64,000 nucleotides of DNA from Limanda limanda (lineage: Eukaryota > Chordata > Actinopteri > Pleuronectiformes > Pleuronectidae): the NCBI RefSeq assembly GCF_963576545.1, contig NC_083642.1:7578901-7642900 (forward strand), written 5' to 3'. A program made the translations under genes and the position numbers. Under the pieces are notes generated by a model, which saw only the letters and a list, made by a program, of their open reading frames with translations, had not been told where the DNA came from and did not search any database. Shown here one piece after another: positions 59,001 through 64,000 of the stretch (position 1 is the first letter of the stretch; each line of letters opens with the position of its first letter).

Positions 59001-60279
59001 GTGTCACAAAATGTGTGTTATTATTACATAGCTGAGGTTTTGCATCAGTACAGGAAACAGTACTTGAATAATAACCTTCTAAAAAATTTAAGTAAGTTAA
59101 ATTAGTTTGAAAGCATTTTCTTGATTTTGAAAACACCAGTAGACAAATGGTCCTTTAAATTAAAGTCAACTTGTCATGGTATACAATTTGAATACTGATA
59201 AAAACAGAGCCAGCCTCTAGCAGCTGATGAGGTGATTTAAAACCTTTGGATGTGGATGTAACTTTTATTATAGTTGAAAAGACAAAGAAGGCAAAGGTCA
59301 AACTCGGTTTTAAATGACAAACATTTCAAATCATAAAATATATGTTATTACCTAGAAGGGCTGGTTGTCCACTTTATCATTATATTGTGTTTATTGAGAT
59401 CATATACATATACTGGGACAGAGACATTGTCTACTCACTCCTTACAATTATACCTGTTCATACATATTACCACTCTAAGACACATTTAAATGAAAACATA
59501 ACTTCTCCTTCTCCTGAATCTGCTGAGGTAACAAATTAACATAATGTAAAATACTTGTGATTTGAACTGTAGTGAATTTTTCTACATTATAATAAAAACA
59601 CATCACACAGCTATGAATGTACACTATTCCCATGAATACGTATATTATTATAAAAGTTTTTTATATCTCGTCATTCAATATCTATTTATTCACCAGGAGG
59701 ATTTAATTTGTTTATATAAAAAATATTTATCACTGCTCATAACTACCATTATACCAGGTTATTCACTATTTGAAAGGTTATGTGTAGCTGATAAGCTGCT
59801 TGTCTTCACATTTATAATTATACCTGTTCATAGATATAAGCACTCTAAGACTTTTCCTGACTCAGTCGAGGTAACACATTAACATAATGTAAAATACTTA
59901 AGATTTGAACCATAGTGAAGTTTACTACTTTATAATAAAACACATCTCAATTTTTTTAAACAGCTATGAATGTTCACTATAACTATGAACACATATATTA
60001 TTATAAAAGTTAATTTATGTAAAGTCAATAAATATCTGTTTATTCACCAGGAGGAGTTAAAGTTGTTTGTAGAAACTTTTATTTATCACTTCCTCCTGCT
60101 CATAACTACATTATACCAGGATATCCACCATTTGAAAGGTTATATGTATCTTCTCTTCACAGGGGGACGGTGTGGACCAGGAGGGCGACGCCCAGTCCCA
60201 GGGCAGCGCCACGTGGCTCGTGGACCCCAAGGAATCCAAGCGCACTATCAGCACCAAGTATGAGACCACCATATTCTGA
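8888..60279 (+). CDS. anks1a: anks1a (Odin): ankyrin repeat, SAM and PTB domain adaptor, 5'-partial, multi-exon
   Basis: This is the span of the coding exons described below; the first exon is outside the window. ANKS1A is a cytoplasmic adaptor known to act downstream of receptor tyrosine kinases, notably EphA receptors, through its PTB and SAM domains. About 1,010 residues are encoded here without optional exons. Counting from the first full codon: ankyrin repeats at about 10-235, a Pro/Ser/Glu-rich linker at 236-555, SAM1 at about 560-624, SAM2 at about 630-700, a short linker, PTB at about 795-945, and the C-terminus KYETTIF. All core exon junctions keep phase. ANKS1A rather than ANKS1B is chosen because of [35 protein letters not shown], the spacing around [10 protein letters not shown] and [12 protein letters not shown]. 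Domain assignments are seen in the sequence; Eph signalling is family knowledge. Fish may keep two copies, so the a/b suffix is left open. Confidence 0.95.
9191..9347 (+). CDS. anks1a: anks1a exon (ankyrin repeats): [12 protein letters not shown]...GPSHPR
   Basis: The acceptor is tgctccgcag and the donor CAG|gtcagg. The exon completes a split Ser codon and ends in phase 0 at LNEQ. It carries the second half of one repeat and a full repeat with [18 protein letters not shown]. The motif order [13 protein letters not shown] followed by HQGPSH is diagnostic of the ANKS1 family. Confidence 0.95.
9348..10553 (+). other. Intron between ankyrin exon and cassette exon
   Basis: This 1.2-kb intron contains the 402-bp inverted-repeat element at 9522-9923. 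The remainder has no recognisable coding or RNA feature. Confidence 0.7.
9522..9923. mobile_element. Inverted-repeat element, about 400 bp, MITE-like
   Basis: The left arm (9522-9565, beginning GGTTCAGACCGGGTGTTCAC) is repeated in inverse at 9880-9923 with few mismatches over about 44 bp; both arms share GTTCACATCCGTCCTGAG. The interior has no coding potential I recognise. It looks like a non-autonomous DNA transposon, but I found no matching target duplication at the borders, so the family is unknown. It sits in the intron upstream of the 10554 cassette exon. Confidence 0.6.
10554..10616 (+). CDS. anks1a: anks1a in-frame cassette exon ending [10 protein letters not shown]
   Basis: This is a 63-bp exon, phase 0 to 0, with acceptor ctccctcccag and donor AAG|gtgtgt. 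It encodes 21 residues ending in [11 protein letters not shown]. The flanking exons (ending LNEQ and beginning [10 protein letters not shown]) join in frame with or without it. I recall similar [13 protein letters not shown] insertions in some vertebrate ANKS1 isoforms, unchecked here. It would add a charged loop between two ankyrin repeats. It could be constitutive in fish or alternatively spliced. Confidence 0.75.
13366..13622. repeat. Imperfect minisatellite of GATC/GCTGG units
   Basis: Phrases such as GTGCTGGC, TGGCTGATC, GTGGATCATGATCG and GGCATCTGAT recur every 25-35 bp with many changes. This looks like an aged tandem repeat, with no coding frame. Confidence 0.55.
14798..14816. repeat. 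Poly-G run of 19
   Basis: Nineteen consecutive G follow GCTGAGA. It adjoins TACACGCTGGACAGGTCGCC, a phrase typical of a common fish repeat; similar phrases appear near 22830 and 63560. Confidence 0.8.
15380..15620 (-). pseudogene. LINE reverse-transcriptase fragment (L2/CR1/Rex-like)
   Basis: Read on the minus strand the segment gives [20 protein letters not shown] and, in another frame, [11 protein letters not shown] and [12 protein letters not shown]. These are the spacing and motifs of the C-terminal part of non-LTR retrotransposon reverse transcriptases. Frame changes and truncation show it is a dead fragment. Confidence 0.65.
15692..16655. mobile_element. PIF/Harbinger-like non-autonomous element with TAA duplication
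   Basis: The left end is AGGCTCTTATATACTACTAC and the right end, read inverted, is AGGCCAATTTATGCCTCTCC; both continue with a CCGTTT stretch. TAA flanks both sides (15689-15691 and 16656-16658), the expected TWA target duplication. The 964-bp interior has no transposase. It includes CTAGC-rich DNA and a perfect TGACGTCA site at 16455. Confidence 0.7.
16455..16462. promoter_or_regulatory. Perfect CRE palindrome TGACGTCA inside the mobile element
   Basis: The sequence AATGACGTCATACGG contains the full 8-bp CREB/ATF consensus. A GACCAATCAC (CCAAT-type) site follows at about 16484. Function is unproven. Confidence 0.35.
19785..19798. repeat. Poly-C run of 14
   Basis: Fourteen C follow GTGGAGG. 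A nearby TC-repeat lies at 19562-19591. Both are simple repeats. Confidence 0.8.
21393..21689 (+). CDS. anks1a: anks1a exon: three ankyrin repeats in one 297-bp exon
   Basis: The acceptor is ccctcaaacag and the donor GAG|gtaagt; phase is 0 to 0 over 99 codons. Three repeat cores are visible: [38 protein letters not shown] and [19 protein letters not shown]. The segment [19 protein letters not shown] is almost unchanged from mammalian ANKS1A as remembered. GC content at third positions is high compared with the flanking intron. Confidence 0.96.
21690..22983 (+). other. Intron between ankyrin exons
   Basis: There is no coding exon. The stretch 22790-22890 (CTGACATTGGGCGGGTGACA, then CAGGGCCGACA) is a degraded copy of a common fish repeat also glimpsed near 63560. 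Confidence 0.6.
22984..23059 (+). CDS. anks1a: anks1a exon (ankyrin): [19 protein letters not shown]
   Basis: The acceptor is tttttctgctcag and the donor GCAG|gtcaga; phase 0 to 1. It encodes the ankyrin repeat segment [20 protein letters not shown] shared by ANKS1A and ANKS1B. Confidence 0.95.
23155..23256 (+). CDS. anks1a: anks1a exon: end of ankyrin array
   Basis: The acceptor is cattctccag and the donor TTAG|gtaaat; phase 1 to 1. It encodes [20 protein letters not shown] followed by [13 protein letters not shown], matching the degenerate last ankyrin repeat of ANKS1A. The intron before it is only 95 bp. Confidence 0.94.
23351..23437 (+). CDS. anks1a: anks1a exon: proline-rich linker
   Basis: The acceptor is gcttgttgcag and the donor AAGG|gtaaga; phase 1 to 1. 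It encodes [20 protein letters not shown] and then ESPSPRRK. This corresponds to the proline-rich stretch after the ankyrin array in ANKS1A (HMTGK in the human protein). It is a possible SH3- or WW-binding surface, by inference. Confidence 0.9.
23598..23767 (+). CDS. anks1a: anks1a exon: Ser-rich linker [15 protein letters not shown]
   Basis: The acceptor is ttgaccaaag and the donor AAG|gtcagc; phase 1 to 0. It encodes [30 protein letters not shown] and [17 protein letters not shown]. The SCHSLDS.ASG.SSD block is a strong ANKS1A signature and argues against ANKS1B. The Ser/Asp pattern suggests phosphorylation, by inference. Confidence 0.93.
23768..24591 (+). other. Linker-region intron with one candidate exon
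   Basis: Apart from the candidate exon at 24054-24116 nothing is recognised. A CA-rich patch lies at 23791-23816. Confidence 0.6.
24054..24116 (+). CDS. anks1a: Candidate 63-bp anks1a linker exon
   Basis: An open 21-codon segment with acceptor tatcatttgtag and donor GAG|gtgagg lies between two firm exons that both meet in phase 0, and it is itself phase 0 to 0. It would encode [20 protein letters not shown] plus E. The mammalian protein has extra linker sequence at this point, but I see no clear residue match. The polypyrimidine tract is weak. It could be a real optional exon or a chance open stretch. Confidence 0.45.
24592..24721 (+). CDS. anks1a: anks1a exon: [16 protein letters not shown] linker
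   Basis: The acceptor is gtttatctttctgcag and the donor AAAG|gtaata; phase 0 to 1. It contains [18 protein letters not shown], the counterpart of EDEHPYELLLTAETKK in mammalian ANKS1A. The Tyr in this block may be a phosphorylation site, by inference. Confidence 0.92.
25630..25673 (+). CDS. anks1a: Candidate 44-bp exon that would shift the frame
   Basis: It has a good acceptor (tctgtctctgcag) and donor (CAG|gtatct). Entered in phase 1 it reads [15 protein letters not shown] and leaves in phase 0. The next firm exon at 31392 needs phase 1, so direct joining would shift the frame and reach a stop within about 55 codons. Skipping it joins 24721 to 31392 in frame (HKDNSQ). It may be a regulated exon giving a truncated ankyrin-only form, part of a longer unrecognised exon pair, or not an exon. 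Confidence 0.35.
30423..30492. repeat. (CA)n microsatellite
   Basis: A near-continuous CA run with GCG and ATG interruptions. ORFs read through it on both strands are repeat artefacts. Confidence 0.9.
31392..31882 (+). CDS. anks1a: anks1a large linker exon with LLHGSSPV and [10 protein letters not shown]
   Basis: The acceptor is cctctctttag and the donor GAG|gtaagt; phase 1 to 0 over 491 bp. It contains [20 protein letters not shown], then a Lys/Ala/Pro-rich part, [39 protein letters not shown] and SFTSEWDE. All but the middle part align with mammalian ANKS1A in order. The region is predicted disordered and rich in Ser phosphorylation contexts. The part around [18 protein letters not shown] has no clear mammalian match in memory. 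Confidence 0.95.
32925..33192. mobile_element. Dispersed inverted-repeat element, copy 2
   Basis: It begins TACCTCCGTGGAGGCCCAGC, contains AAGCTGCACCAAATTCCACA, and ends ACAACCTGCTCGGCGGAGGT, matching copies at 5238 and 50009. Confidence 0.6.
39417..39437. repeat. Poly-C run of 21
   Basis: Twenty-one consecutive C follow GCGACA. Confidence 0.85.
40301..40356. repeat. (CA)n microsatellite
   Basis: An imperfect CA tract with CG interruptions, ending at CACAGCAAAACC. Confidence 0.88.
42179..42248 (+). CDS. anks1a: anks1a exon: [19 protein letters not shown]
   Basis: The acceptor is actcttgtcctcag and the donor CCAG|gtagag; phase 0 to 1. It continues SEWDE from the previous exon into [15 protein letters not shown], matching EIEKIMSSIGEGIDFS in mammals. 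It lies between introns of about 10.3 kb and 3.4 kb. Confidence 0.94.
45439..45444 (+). promoter_or_regulatory. Possible TATA-like box for the internal short-isoform promoter
   Basis: TATAAG occurs in the context gctataagcc about 120 bp upstream of the ATG-ATG at 45564. A start near 45470 would give a short GC-rich leader. This is inferred only from position and motif; such hexamers are common by chance. Confidence 0.25.
45564..45654 (+). CDS. anks1a: Alternative AIDA-1-like N-terminus joined to the SAM1 exon
   Basis: ATG ATG TGG starts a 30-codon leader, [16 protein letters not shown] then [14 protein letters not shown], open in frame into the SAM1 exon without a splice. The alternative first exon of the short ANKS1B isoform AIDA-1 begins MMWQCHLSAQDYRYY and continues [10 protein letters not shown], from memory, so the resemblance is strong and collinear. 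AIDA-1 is a synaptic SAM-SAM-PTB protein. The product here would have about 490 residues and lack all ankyrin repeats. The frame remains open further upstream to 45450, but the MMW start is preferred because of the paralogue. Expression is inferred. Confidence 0.8.
45655..45767 (+). CDS. anks1a: anks1a exon: first half of SAM1
   Basis: The acceptor is ccctgtcggcag and the donor ATG|gtgagt; phase 1 to 0. It encodes [20 protein letters not shown] and [10 protein letters not shown], the N-terminal helices of SAM1. GDWL and LPQYE are the usual SAM landmarks. In the long isoform it is spliced to 42248; in the predicted short isoform it is read through from 45564. Confidence 0.95.
46140..46473 (-). 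mobile_element. tRNA-derived SINE, - orientation copy
   Basis: It is the reverse complement of the 8517-8841 element: tail AAGATTAAGATACATTTATT, body GGTGCCTTGCTCAGGGGCAC, B box GGAGTCGAACCAGAGACGAA and head CACTAGTCCACCGCCTCTC. The doubled B-box phrase is shared, so it is a family trait. Confidence 0.8.
48999..49049. mobile_element. 51-bp hAT-like remnant with perfect 8-bp target duplication
   Basis: The element begins CAGGGGTCTTCAAC and ends GTTGAAGACCTCTG, near-perfect 14-bp inverted ends. CTCTAGGG flanks it exactly on both sides (48991-48998 and 49050-49057). The interior GGCCAAGGACCCC is typical of fish hAT/Charlie-type termini. Confidence 0.8.
49191..49398 (+). mobile_element. Second tRNA-derived SINE family
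   Basis: The head TGGCTGTGGCTCAGGGGTGA and B box GGTTCGATCCC, the middle CCTTGGGCAAGATATCGAAC and the tail GGGCTTTAAAAATACAAGCT are those of a very common fish SINE (V-SINE-like). Confidence 0.75.
50009..50251. mobile_element. Dispersed inverted-repeat element, copy 3
   Basis: It begins AAACCTCCACCAAGGCCTAA, contains AATCAGGCTGCACCAAATTA, and ends CACAACCTCCTCGGTGAAGG. Confidence 0.6.
51607..51727. mobile_element. Dispersed inverted-repeat element, truncated copy 4
   Basis: It begins AACCTCCGCCAAGGCCCAAC and continues with a GATCAAGATCCATCAATTAT block. The right terminus is missing. Confidence 0.5.
51855..51890. repeat. (CA)n microsatellite
   Basis: A short CA tract with two CTCA interruptions. 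Confidence 0.85.
52071..52115. repeat. (GA)n microsatellite
   Basis: A GA tract ending in GAGCGAGCGAGAGC. Confidence 0.88.
52479..52551. repeat. Short minisatellite, 14-18 bp TGTGTGTGTTAG units
   Basis: About five tandem copies of a TGTGTG(A/T)GTGTTAG unit. Confidence 0.8.
53051..53092. repeat. (CA)21 microsatellite
   Basis: An uninterrupted CA tract of about 42 bp, the most regular one in the window. Confidence 0.9.
53545..53643 (+). CDS. anks1a: anks1a exon: second half of SAM1
   Basis: The acceptor is tttgttctgcag and the donor AAG|gtgaca; phase 0 to 0. It encodes [20 protein letters not shown] followed by [13 protein letters not shown]. The DL..IGI...HR.KIL pattern is the C-terminal SAM helix and closes SAM1. 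Confidence 0.95.
53644..54007 (+). other. Short intron between SAM1 and SAM2 exons
   Basis: Nothing beyond splice signals is seen. Confidence 0.8.
54008..54154 (+). CDS. anks1a: anks1a exon: first part of SAM2
   Basis: The acceptor is tctctcctgcag and the donor AAC|gtgagt; phase 0 to 0. It encodes [38 protein letters not shown]. The SWL..LGL..Y...F pattern marks the second SAM domain. Confidence 0.95.
54155..54479 (+). other. Short intron within SAM2
   Basis: It ends in a pyrimidine-rich tract (GTTCCTCTTCTCCCTCAG). Nothing else is seen. Confidence 0.8.
54480..54587 (+). CDS. anks1a: anks1a exon: end of SAM2 with basic GHRKR motif
   Basis: The acceptor is tcttctccctcag and the donor AGG|gtgaga; phase 0 to 0. 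It encodes [20 protein letters not shown] and [16 protein letters not shown]. In AIDA-1 the HRKR stretch of SAM2 has been described as a nuclear localisation signal that SAM1-SAM2 packing masks; the same residues are present here. Confidence 0.95.
54741..54911 (+). CDS. anks1a: anks1a exon: SAM-PTB linker
   Basis: The acceptor is tgactgtctccag and the donor CAT|gtatgt; phase 0 to 0. It encodes [20 protein letters not shown], then [18 protein letters not shown] and a Tyr/Arg-rich tail. The TSSPLSQ.DS..GRS order matches mammalian ANKS1A; the tail is divergent. Confidence 0.92.
55007..55144 (+). CDS. anks1a: anks1a exon: start of PTB domain
   Basis: The acceptor is gataattccag and the donor AGT|gtaaat; phase 0 to 0. 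It encodes [20 protein letters not shown] and [13 protein letters not shown]. The LIFESC.YEA segment opens the PTB fold. Confidence 0.95.
55241..55312 (+). CDS. anks1a: anks1a exon: [23 protein letters not shown]
   Basis: The acceptor is ttcccctgttcag and the donor CGG|gtatgc; phase 0 to 0. YLGS is the classic first-strand PTB motif, followed by the [14 protein letters not shown] helix typical of the ANKS1 family. Confidence 0.96.
55431..55517 (+). CDS. anks1a: anks1a exon: [19 protein letters not shown]
   Basis: The acceptor is tgttgccccccag and the donor AAG|gtttgt; phase 0 to 0. It encodes [20 protein letters not shown] and VKFIDAANK, the central beta strands of the PTB domain. Confidence 0.95.
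55518..55926 (+). other. Short intron within the PTB coding region
   Basis: Nothing beyond splice signals is seen. Confidence 0.8.
55927..56064 (+). CDS. anks1a: anks1a exon: PTB core, [20 protein letters not shown]
   Basis: The acceptor is ttctcggtgcag and the donor GTG|gtaagg; phase 0 to 0. It encodes [31 protein letters not shown] and [12 protein letters not shown]. The I..ISC...D and F.YI......HHCHVF patterns are diagnostic for PTB domains. Confidence 0.97.
56065..58131 (+). other. 2.1-kb PTB intron containing a hAT-like element
   Basis: It holds the 620-bp element at 56772-57391. The stretch 56174-56250 (CACATGAAGAATGAAGCAGG, then ATTGTCAGGGTCAGA) resembles 11418-11465, a dispersed repeat. 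Confidence 0.65.
56772..57391. mobile_element. hAT-like non-autonomous element with 8-bp duplication
   Basis: The left end is CAGTGTTAATTTCGTTGACG and the right end, read inverted, is CAGTGTTTATTTTGGCAGC. The flanks CCCCCCAC and CCCCCGAC agree at 7 of 8 positions, as expected for a hAT target duplication. Inside are GACTAAAACTAGAC repeats at 57230-57365 and a GGTTCCCGACCCCTG stretch typical of hAT/Charlie termini, suggesting a nested fragment. There is no transposase. Confidence 0.75.
58132..58314 (+). CDS. anks1a: anks1a exon: PTB C-terminal helix and tail
   Basis: The acceptor is tttctgcatag and the donor GGG|gtgagt; phase 0 to 0. It encodes [19 protein letters not shown], the amphipathic helix that closes the PTB domain, and then the tail [22 protein letters not shown] is a conserved proline-basic motif of ANKS1 proteins. 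Confidence 0.95.
58634..58732 (+). CDS. anks1a: Candidate Cys-rich 33-codon cassette exon
   Basis: An open phase 0 to 0 stretch with a very strong acceptor (gtttatctctcccag) and a weaker donor (CAG|gtgctg) lies between two phase-0 exon borders. It would encode [20 protein letters not shown] and then [13 protein letters not shown]. Inclusion would insert a Cys/His-rich block after the PTB domain without shifting the frame. The surrounding pyrimidine-rich DNA could make this a chance ORF. Confidence 0.4.
59446..60160. repeat. Two-unit tandem duplication, period about 362-370 bp
   Basis: Unit 1 (59446-59815) and unit 2 (59816-60160) share AATTATACCTGTTCATA, CACTCTAAGAC, AACATAATGTAAAATACTT, CAGCTATGAATGT, TATTATTATAAAAGTT, TTTATTCACCAGGAGGA, TTATACCAGG and ATTTGAAAGGTTAT in the same order. 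Offset is 370 at the start and 362 near the end. Confidence 0.85.
60163..60279 (+). CDS. anks1a: anks1a last coding exon with stop
   Basis: The acceptor is cttctcttcacag; it enters in phase 0 and ends in TGA at 60277-60279. It encodes [20 protein letters not shown] followed by ETTIF. The mammalian ending VSWVVDPKPDSKRSLSTKYE plus TTIF is almost the same. The hydrophobic C-terminus is conserved across the ANKS1 family. Confidence 0.97.
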   Translation, partial: GDGVDQEGDAQSQGSATWLVDPKESKRTISTKYETTIF

Positions 60280-61675
60280 GTGGACCCCCCCTCTTCCTCC
60301 CGACCTCTCAACCTGGGCCTGGTCTCACCCCTCCTCCTTCCACCCCCTCCTTCTGTGTGCCTTTCACTCTGCCCCTCCCTCTCTCCCTCTCTCTCTCTCT
60401 CTCTGGGCTGGACCCCCGCCCTCTCCCGTCTCCCCTCGGCCGTCACGCGTTTCCTGCTTTTACAACAACAACAAAAACAACAACAACACCAACACCCTAC
60501 TAGTGCACCCCCTCCACCTAATCAACCCTCCTCTCGCTGGTCTCACTCTCCAGTTTCTGCCACTCCAGCTTCGCTCTTGCACTCCTTCTGTTTGCCTGCT
60601 TCCTGAACCTGAACACCCCCCCCCCACCCCCCTTCCCAGTCCACATCCTGGTACTAACTCTCGGTGATGATCTCTTCTCGGTGCTTCTCCTGCTCTGCTA
60701 GGCGACGGCCACTCTGAGGCTTGTCACTTCTGATCTTTCGACTCCTGACCGGTGCTGGGGGATACCTTGATTTACTTCACCTGAGAGTGACCCCACCCCC
60801 TGCCCCAGCCCCCCCGAGGGCAGCACACATCCTCATACCTGGATGGACGTGTTTTCCAGAGGGAACCGAGGAACTGCTCCTGTAGTTCTTCGCATCTGTT
60901 GGAGTTTGCAGACTGTTACTGAATCAGTGGGGGGTGCAGGCTGTGGTGGTTATGCTCGAAGCCAAAGGAGGATGAGATCGTAGCACTGTGATAACGTCCT
61001 TTAGGAGCTTTTAAAGTTATCGATTTGGGGGGCGGGGGGGTACAAAACAGGGCACAGAGGCTGATATGGGACCCGCATGTACTGAGGCCCACGATGCTCC
61101 AGGAAATAGACAGCCCCATCTGTCCTGGGACCGGCATGCCCTCCTTTCTCTTTCAATCAGAGGTGCGGGATTCAAACCTGCTGCCTCTTCTGGACTGAAC
61201 TAACTTTAAACTAAGCACTTTTTACCAAATCCCCCAAAAAAGTGTGTGAGAACAAGTGCATCTTCCTCTCGTCTGTTTTGTTTCTTCCTCTTCTTTTCAC
61301 AACAAATGCCTTCTGTGTCTTCACCGTGTTAATATTCCACTGGCGACAGTGACGGGAGTTAATGATTCTTGGGGACAATCCCTCACCATCATGTTGTGTG
61401 TGTCCATTTGTTCAGTTGTTACTTTATTTTAACCTCCCTGTTTTGTGTGTGTGTCTCTCTCTGTGTGTGTTTGTGTGTGTCCCTTCCCCATAGCTGAACA
61501 CTGTGGCCACTCCCAGCCTGTAAGAAAGAGCCCTGTTGTCGTGTTGGGTTTGTTTTCTCGTTGGGAAAGTGACCCACTGACCACGCAGCAGATCACATGA
61601 CCAGTCGGGAGGTTCCCGCCACAGTAACGCACGGGCGCCCGGAGACTCTCTCATCACTGCACCCTCCCGTCACCT

Positions 61676-61688
61676 GACACACACATCA

Positions 61689-61723
<35 letters not shown>

Positions 61724-61730
61724 CACACAC
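61676..61730. repeat. (CA)n microsatellite in the 3' UTR
   Basis: A CA tract with ATC and ATAG interruptions. Confidence 0.88.
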
Positions 61731-62626
61731 CTTCATTTAGCTTCCTGCTCATCAGGGGATGTTCCTCAACCTGTCATTAAAGTGGAAGCGGCTGATTTCT
61801 CTGTGTTGTTGTTGTTCTGATACAAAGGTACAAGTTGTCGGTAAGAGACCTCACACTGTCGGTACACCCCCCCCCCTCCTGGATTATCTGTCCCTTATCC
61901 AAACACTGGAGCGTCTCTTGACGACCACGAGCTTCTCATCCACACCGTGCGTATATATAACTGTGATAAACGGGAGGAACTCTCGAGCCGAACTCAGAAA
62001 GGGAAGAGGAAGCGACACTACAAACACTGTTCCACGGTGATGTAACGGGGGGGCGGCTTTTTTTATGATTTGAAAGTTGTCTCTCTTCTTGTTTTTGTAT
62101 GTTTTAATTGTTTTATAGGACAATGACGTGTCCTAATGCAGGAACTGGATCAGGCGTGGTTCTCTCTCTCTCTCTCTCTCCCTCCCTGCGTCTTTGTTAA
62201 TCTAGACAAGATTTTTTTTCACCCAACCTGCCACACAGGCTGGTACGTCTCTTAGTCTGTAGCCTCGGAACAGAACAATAGGGCAAGTCTCTCCCAACTC
62301 ACTCCCCAGTGCGCTGACTGTTAATGGTACTTTCTCTTTTTTTGTCGGCTCATGTGTATATGGGTTGGTAGTCAGGTTGTTTTTTTGGTTTAACTGTTGT
62401 ATATGTGGTACCCTGTCAGGCCGGTTGGTTAACTTGATGGTACGCTGTGTTCGCTGGTGTTGGCACCTTCAGCCGTCGGCCTGGTCCCGTTCTGCTTTGC
62501 ACATCGCTGAGGATCAGGAGATAGAGAGATTTCTGGGACTAGCCTGATGACAACAATGATGAGAATGATATTGTACATGAATCTAGCAGTCTGTATTTTG
62601 ATACTTGAATGATTTTTGCTTTTATA

Positions 62627-62674
62627 GATATATATATATATATATGTATATGTATGTATGTATGTATGTATGTA
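62627..62674. repeat. (TA)n/(TATG)n microsatellite
   Basis: TA repeats merge into TATG repeats of six or more units. Confidence 0.88.
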
Positions 62675-62735
62675 ATTTTTGACGTTTGTCAAAAGAGAGA
62701 AAAGGACTATGTCTTATAAAGTTAAACATATCGTG

Positions 62736-62763
62736 AATAAATACCCTGTGATAAAAAAATAAA
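62736..62763 (+). promoter_or_regulatory. anks1a: Paired AATAAA poly(A) signals
   Basis: AATAAA occurs at 62736-62741 and 62758-62763. Further copies at 62875 and 63294 could serve as distal sites. These are the first canonical hexamers seen after the stop codon. Confidence 0.6.
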
Positions 62764-62780
62764 GGTTAAATAAACTATGA

Positions 62781-64000
62781 CTCAAAAGAGGGACCTCACT
62801 TCAGAAAAAAAAAGATTGTACATAATCTTGGGCTTCCAGTCTTTTTTATGAATATTTTTCATAATTGTTCAACTAATAAATGGCTCAATTAGAAAACCTG
62901 TCCCTGTTGTTTCTTTGTCTCTCTGTTTCTTCACTCATCTTGTTTACTGCAACAAAGGAGCAGATTCTGATACAGTTGCTCTACAGGTATCGCAGCCAGC
63001 GTCGGAGGGTAAACAAGGTCGGTGCCAAGAGGAAATATTTGCTCTCCGCCCTCCACGTTCATTTCAGAACCATTTCTCTGCTGGAGGATGGACAGAAGCT
63101 TCTCAGAGACCAGTGCAGGTGTTAACACTCACAGAAGACGACTGTAAAATCTCATCCTGGCTCCTCCTGTCAAACATGAAGACTGCTGCAGGTACAAGCT
63201 GCAGTGACGGCATAACTAAAACAGAGCAAACTTGTTTCTGCAGTTCAACTCTGTGCATTCAAGTTCATGTTACAAGTGCAATACGCACAATTAAATAAAA
63301 ACTATTGACAAAATGTTTGCATGTGAAGACCTTTAATACTCATGCTTTTAAATTTAAGAGACTGTTGAAACCTCTGTTTCTGGAATTTAGAAAATCTTTC
63401 CGACGTCATCTCCTTGTTGGGCATTGGCGGTAATTTACTTCCCTGTCAGGAAGGGAAGTAAATCAACAAGAGAAAATAACCACGGCTGTAATTAAAATGC
63501 CAGCCTCTGTAAAGTATTGCAGCAGTAATGACTCATCCATCTGTCACAAGCCAATCCCAGTTAACACTGGGCGAGAGGCAGGTGACACCTGCAACAGGTC
63601 CTCGTGTATGTGTGTCATACAGAGTCAATAACTTGTTTACCTTCAAGACAATTCTCCAGTTTAGATTTTTAAATGAAAAGATGATAAAATCGTGTTTATT
63701 GTGTATGACCATCTCATATCAACACATATTTTCCTTCTTATGATCAATTCTAGTAAACTTTTTAAAAAAAAATGTTTTAAAGCACATAGATAAGAAAATA
63801 GTCAATAATTATATGTTGTATTCTTCATCTGATTTCTATTATTTGTTCAGTGTTTTGATAATTAATACAATCATAGAATTAATATCATAAAATGTTATTT
63901 TACTGCTTCAGGCCACAGAAAATGAAGCAGGTAAAGTAAGGTTGTATCAGATGACATGATGTTTTCTGAATATGAATTTTCCCATCTGCAAACTTTCATA
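62781..64000. other. Downstream flank, no gene recognised
   Basis: An 81-codon open frame at 62880-63125 includes basic SQRRRVNKVGAKRKYLL but matches no family I recognise. The phrase AACACTGGGCGAGAGGCAGG at about 63560 is a repeat fragment. The rest is AT-rich and unassigned. Confidence 0.6.

Larger units (their letters stand above)
58315..60162 (+). other. Last coding intron with candidate exon and tandem duplication
   Basis: It holds a pyrimidine-rich region around the candidate exon at 58634 and a two-copy AT-rich tandem duplication ending at the terminal acceptor. Confidence 0.7.
60280..62780 (+). other. anks1a: anks1a 3' untranslated region
   Basis: The region follows the stop codon without a strong splice signal. 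It begins CT-rich, includes a CAA-rich patch at 60464-60495, a CA repeat (61676-61730), a TC run (62159-62183) and a TATG repeat (62627-62674), and ends at poly(A) signals. The end point is inferred from the signals. Confidence 0.65.

Noticed and set aside
62880..63125. 81-codon + strand frame with a basic stretch
   Set aside because: It lies past the poly(A) signals, lacks recognisable homology, and its ATG overlaps an AATAAA-like tail. Kept only as a note.

Overview
This window looks like vertebrate, most probably teleost fish, nuclear DNA. It carries one recognisable protein-coding gene on the + strand, split into many short exons with GT-AG borders. The introns hold fish-type tRNA-derived SINEs, small inverted-repeat DNA transposons and CA microsatellites. 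The encoded protein matches ANKS1A (Odin) far better than its paralogue ANKS1B, judged against remembered family sequence: an ankyrin array, a Ser-rich linker with [15 protein letters not shown], the LLHGSSPV motif, two SAM domains, a PTB domain and the C-terminus KYETTIF.

Layout. 1-8887 is the end of intron 1; exon 1, with the initiator ATG and first ankyrin segment, lies outside the window. 8888-23256 encodes the ankyrin array, with a 63-bp in-frame cassette exon at 10554 between two repeats. 23351-31882 encodes the disordered linker and includes several exons that may be optional. 42179-54587 encodes SAM1 and SAM2. 54741-58314 encodes the SAM-PTB linker and the PTB domain. 60163-60279 is the last coding exon, followed by about 2.5 kb of 3' UTR ending near paired AATAAA signals at 62736 and 62758. 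Without optional exons the window encodes about 1,010 residues; human ANKS1A, including exon 1, is about 1,134.

The most interesting point is at 45564. Directly upstream of the SAM1 exon, and open in the same frame across its splice acceptor, lies an ATG-ATG-TGG leader reading MMWQCHVSS...FSLLKRFPL. It closely resembles the alternative N-terminus of AIDA-1, the short SAM-SAM-PTB isoform of the paralogue ANKS1B. This predicts an internal promoter and a short anks1a product of about 490 residues without ankyrin repeats.

The introns also hold well-delimited mobile elements: a PIF/Harbinger-like element with TAA target duplication (15692-16655), a hAT-like element with a near-perfect 8-bp duplication (56772-57391), a 51-bp hAT-like remnant with a perfect 8-bp duplication (48999-49049), two copies of one SINE in opposite orientation (8517 and 46140), another SINE (49191) and a dispersed inverted-repeat family with at least four copies. 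The last intron carries a tandem duplication of about 365 bp running up to the terminal splice acceptor. No second gene, RNA gene or CRISPR array was found. All identifications are from reading the sequence; no searches were run.
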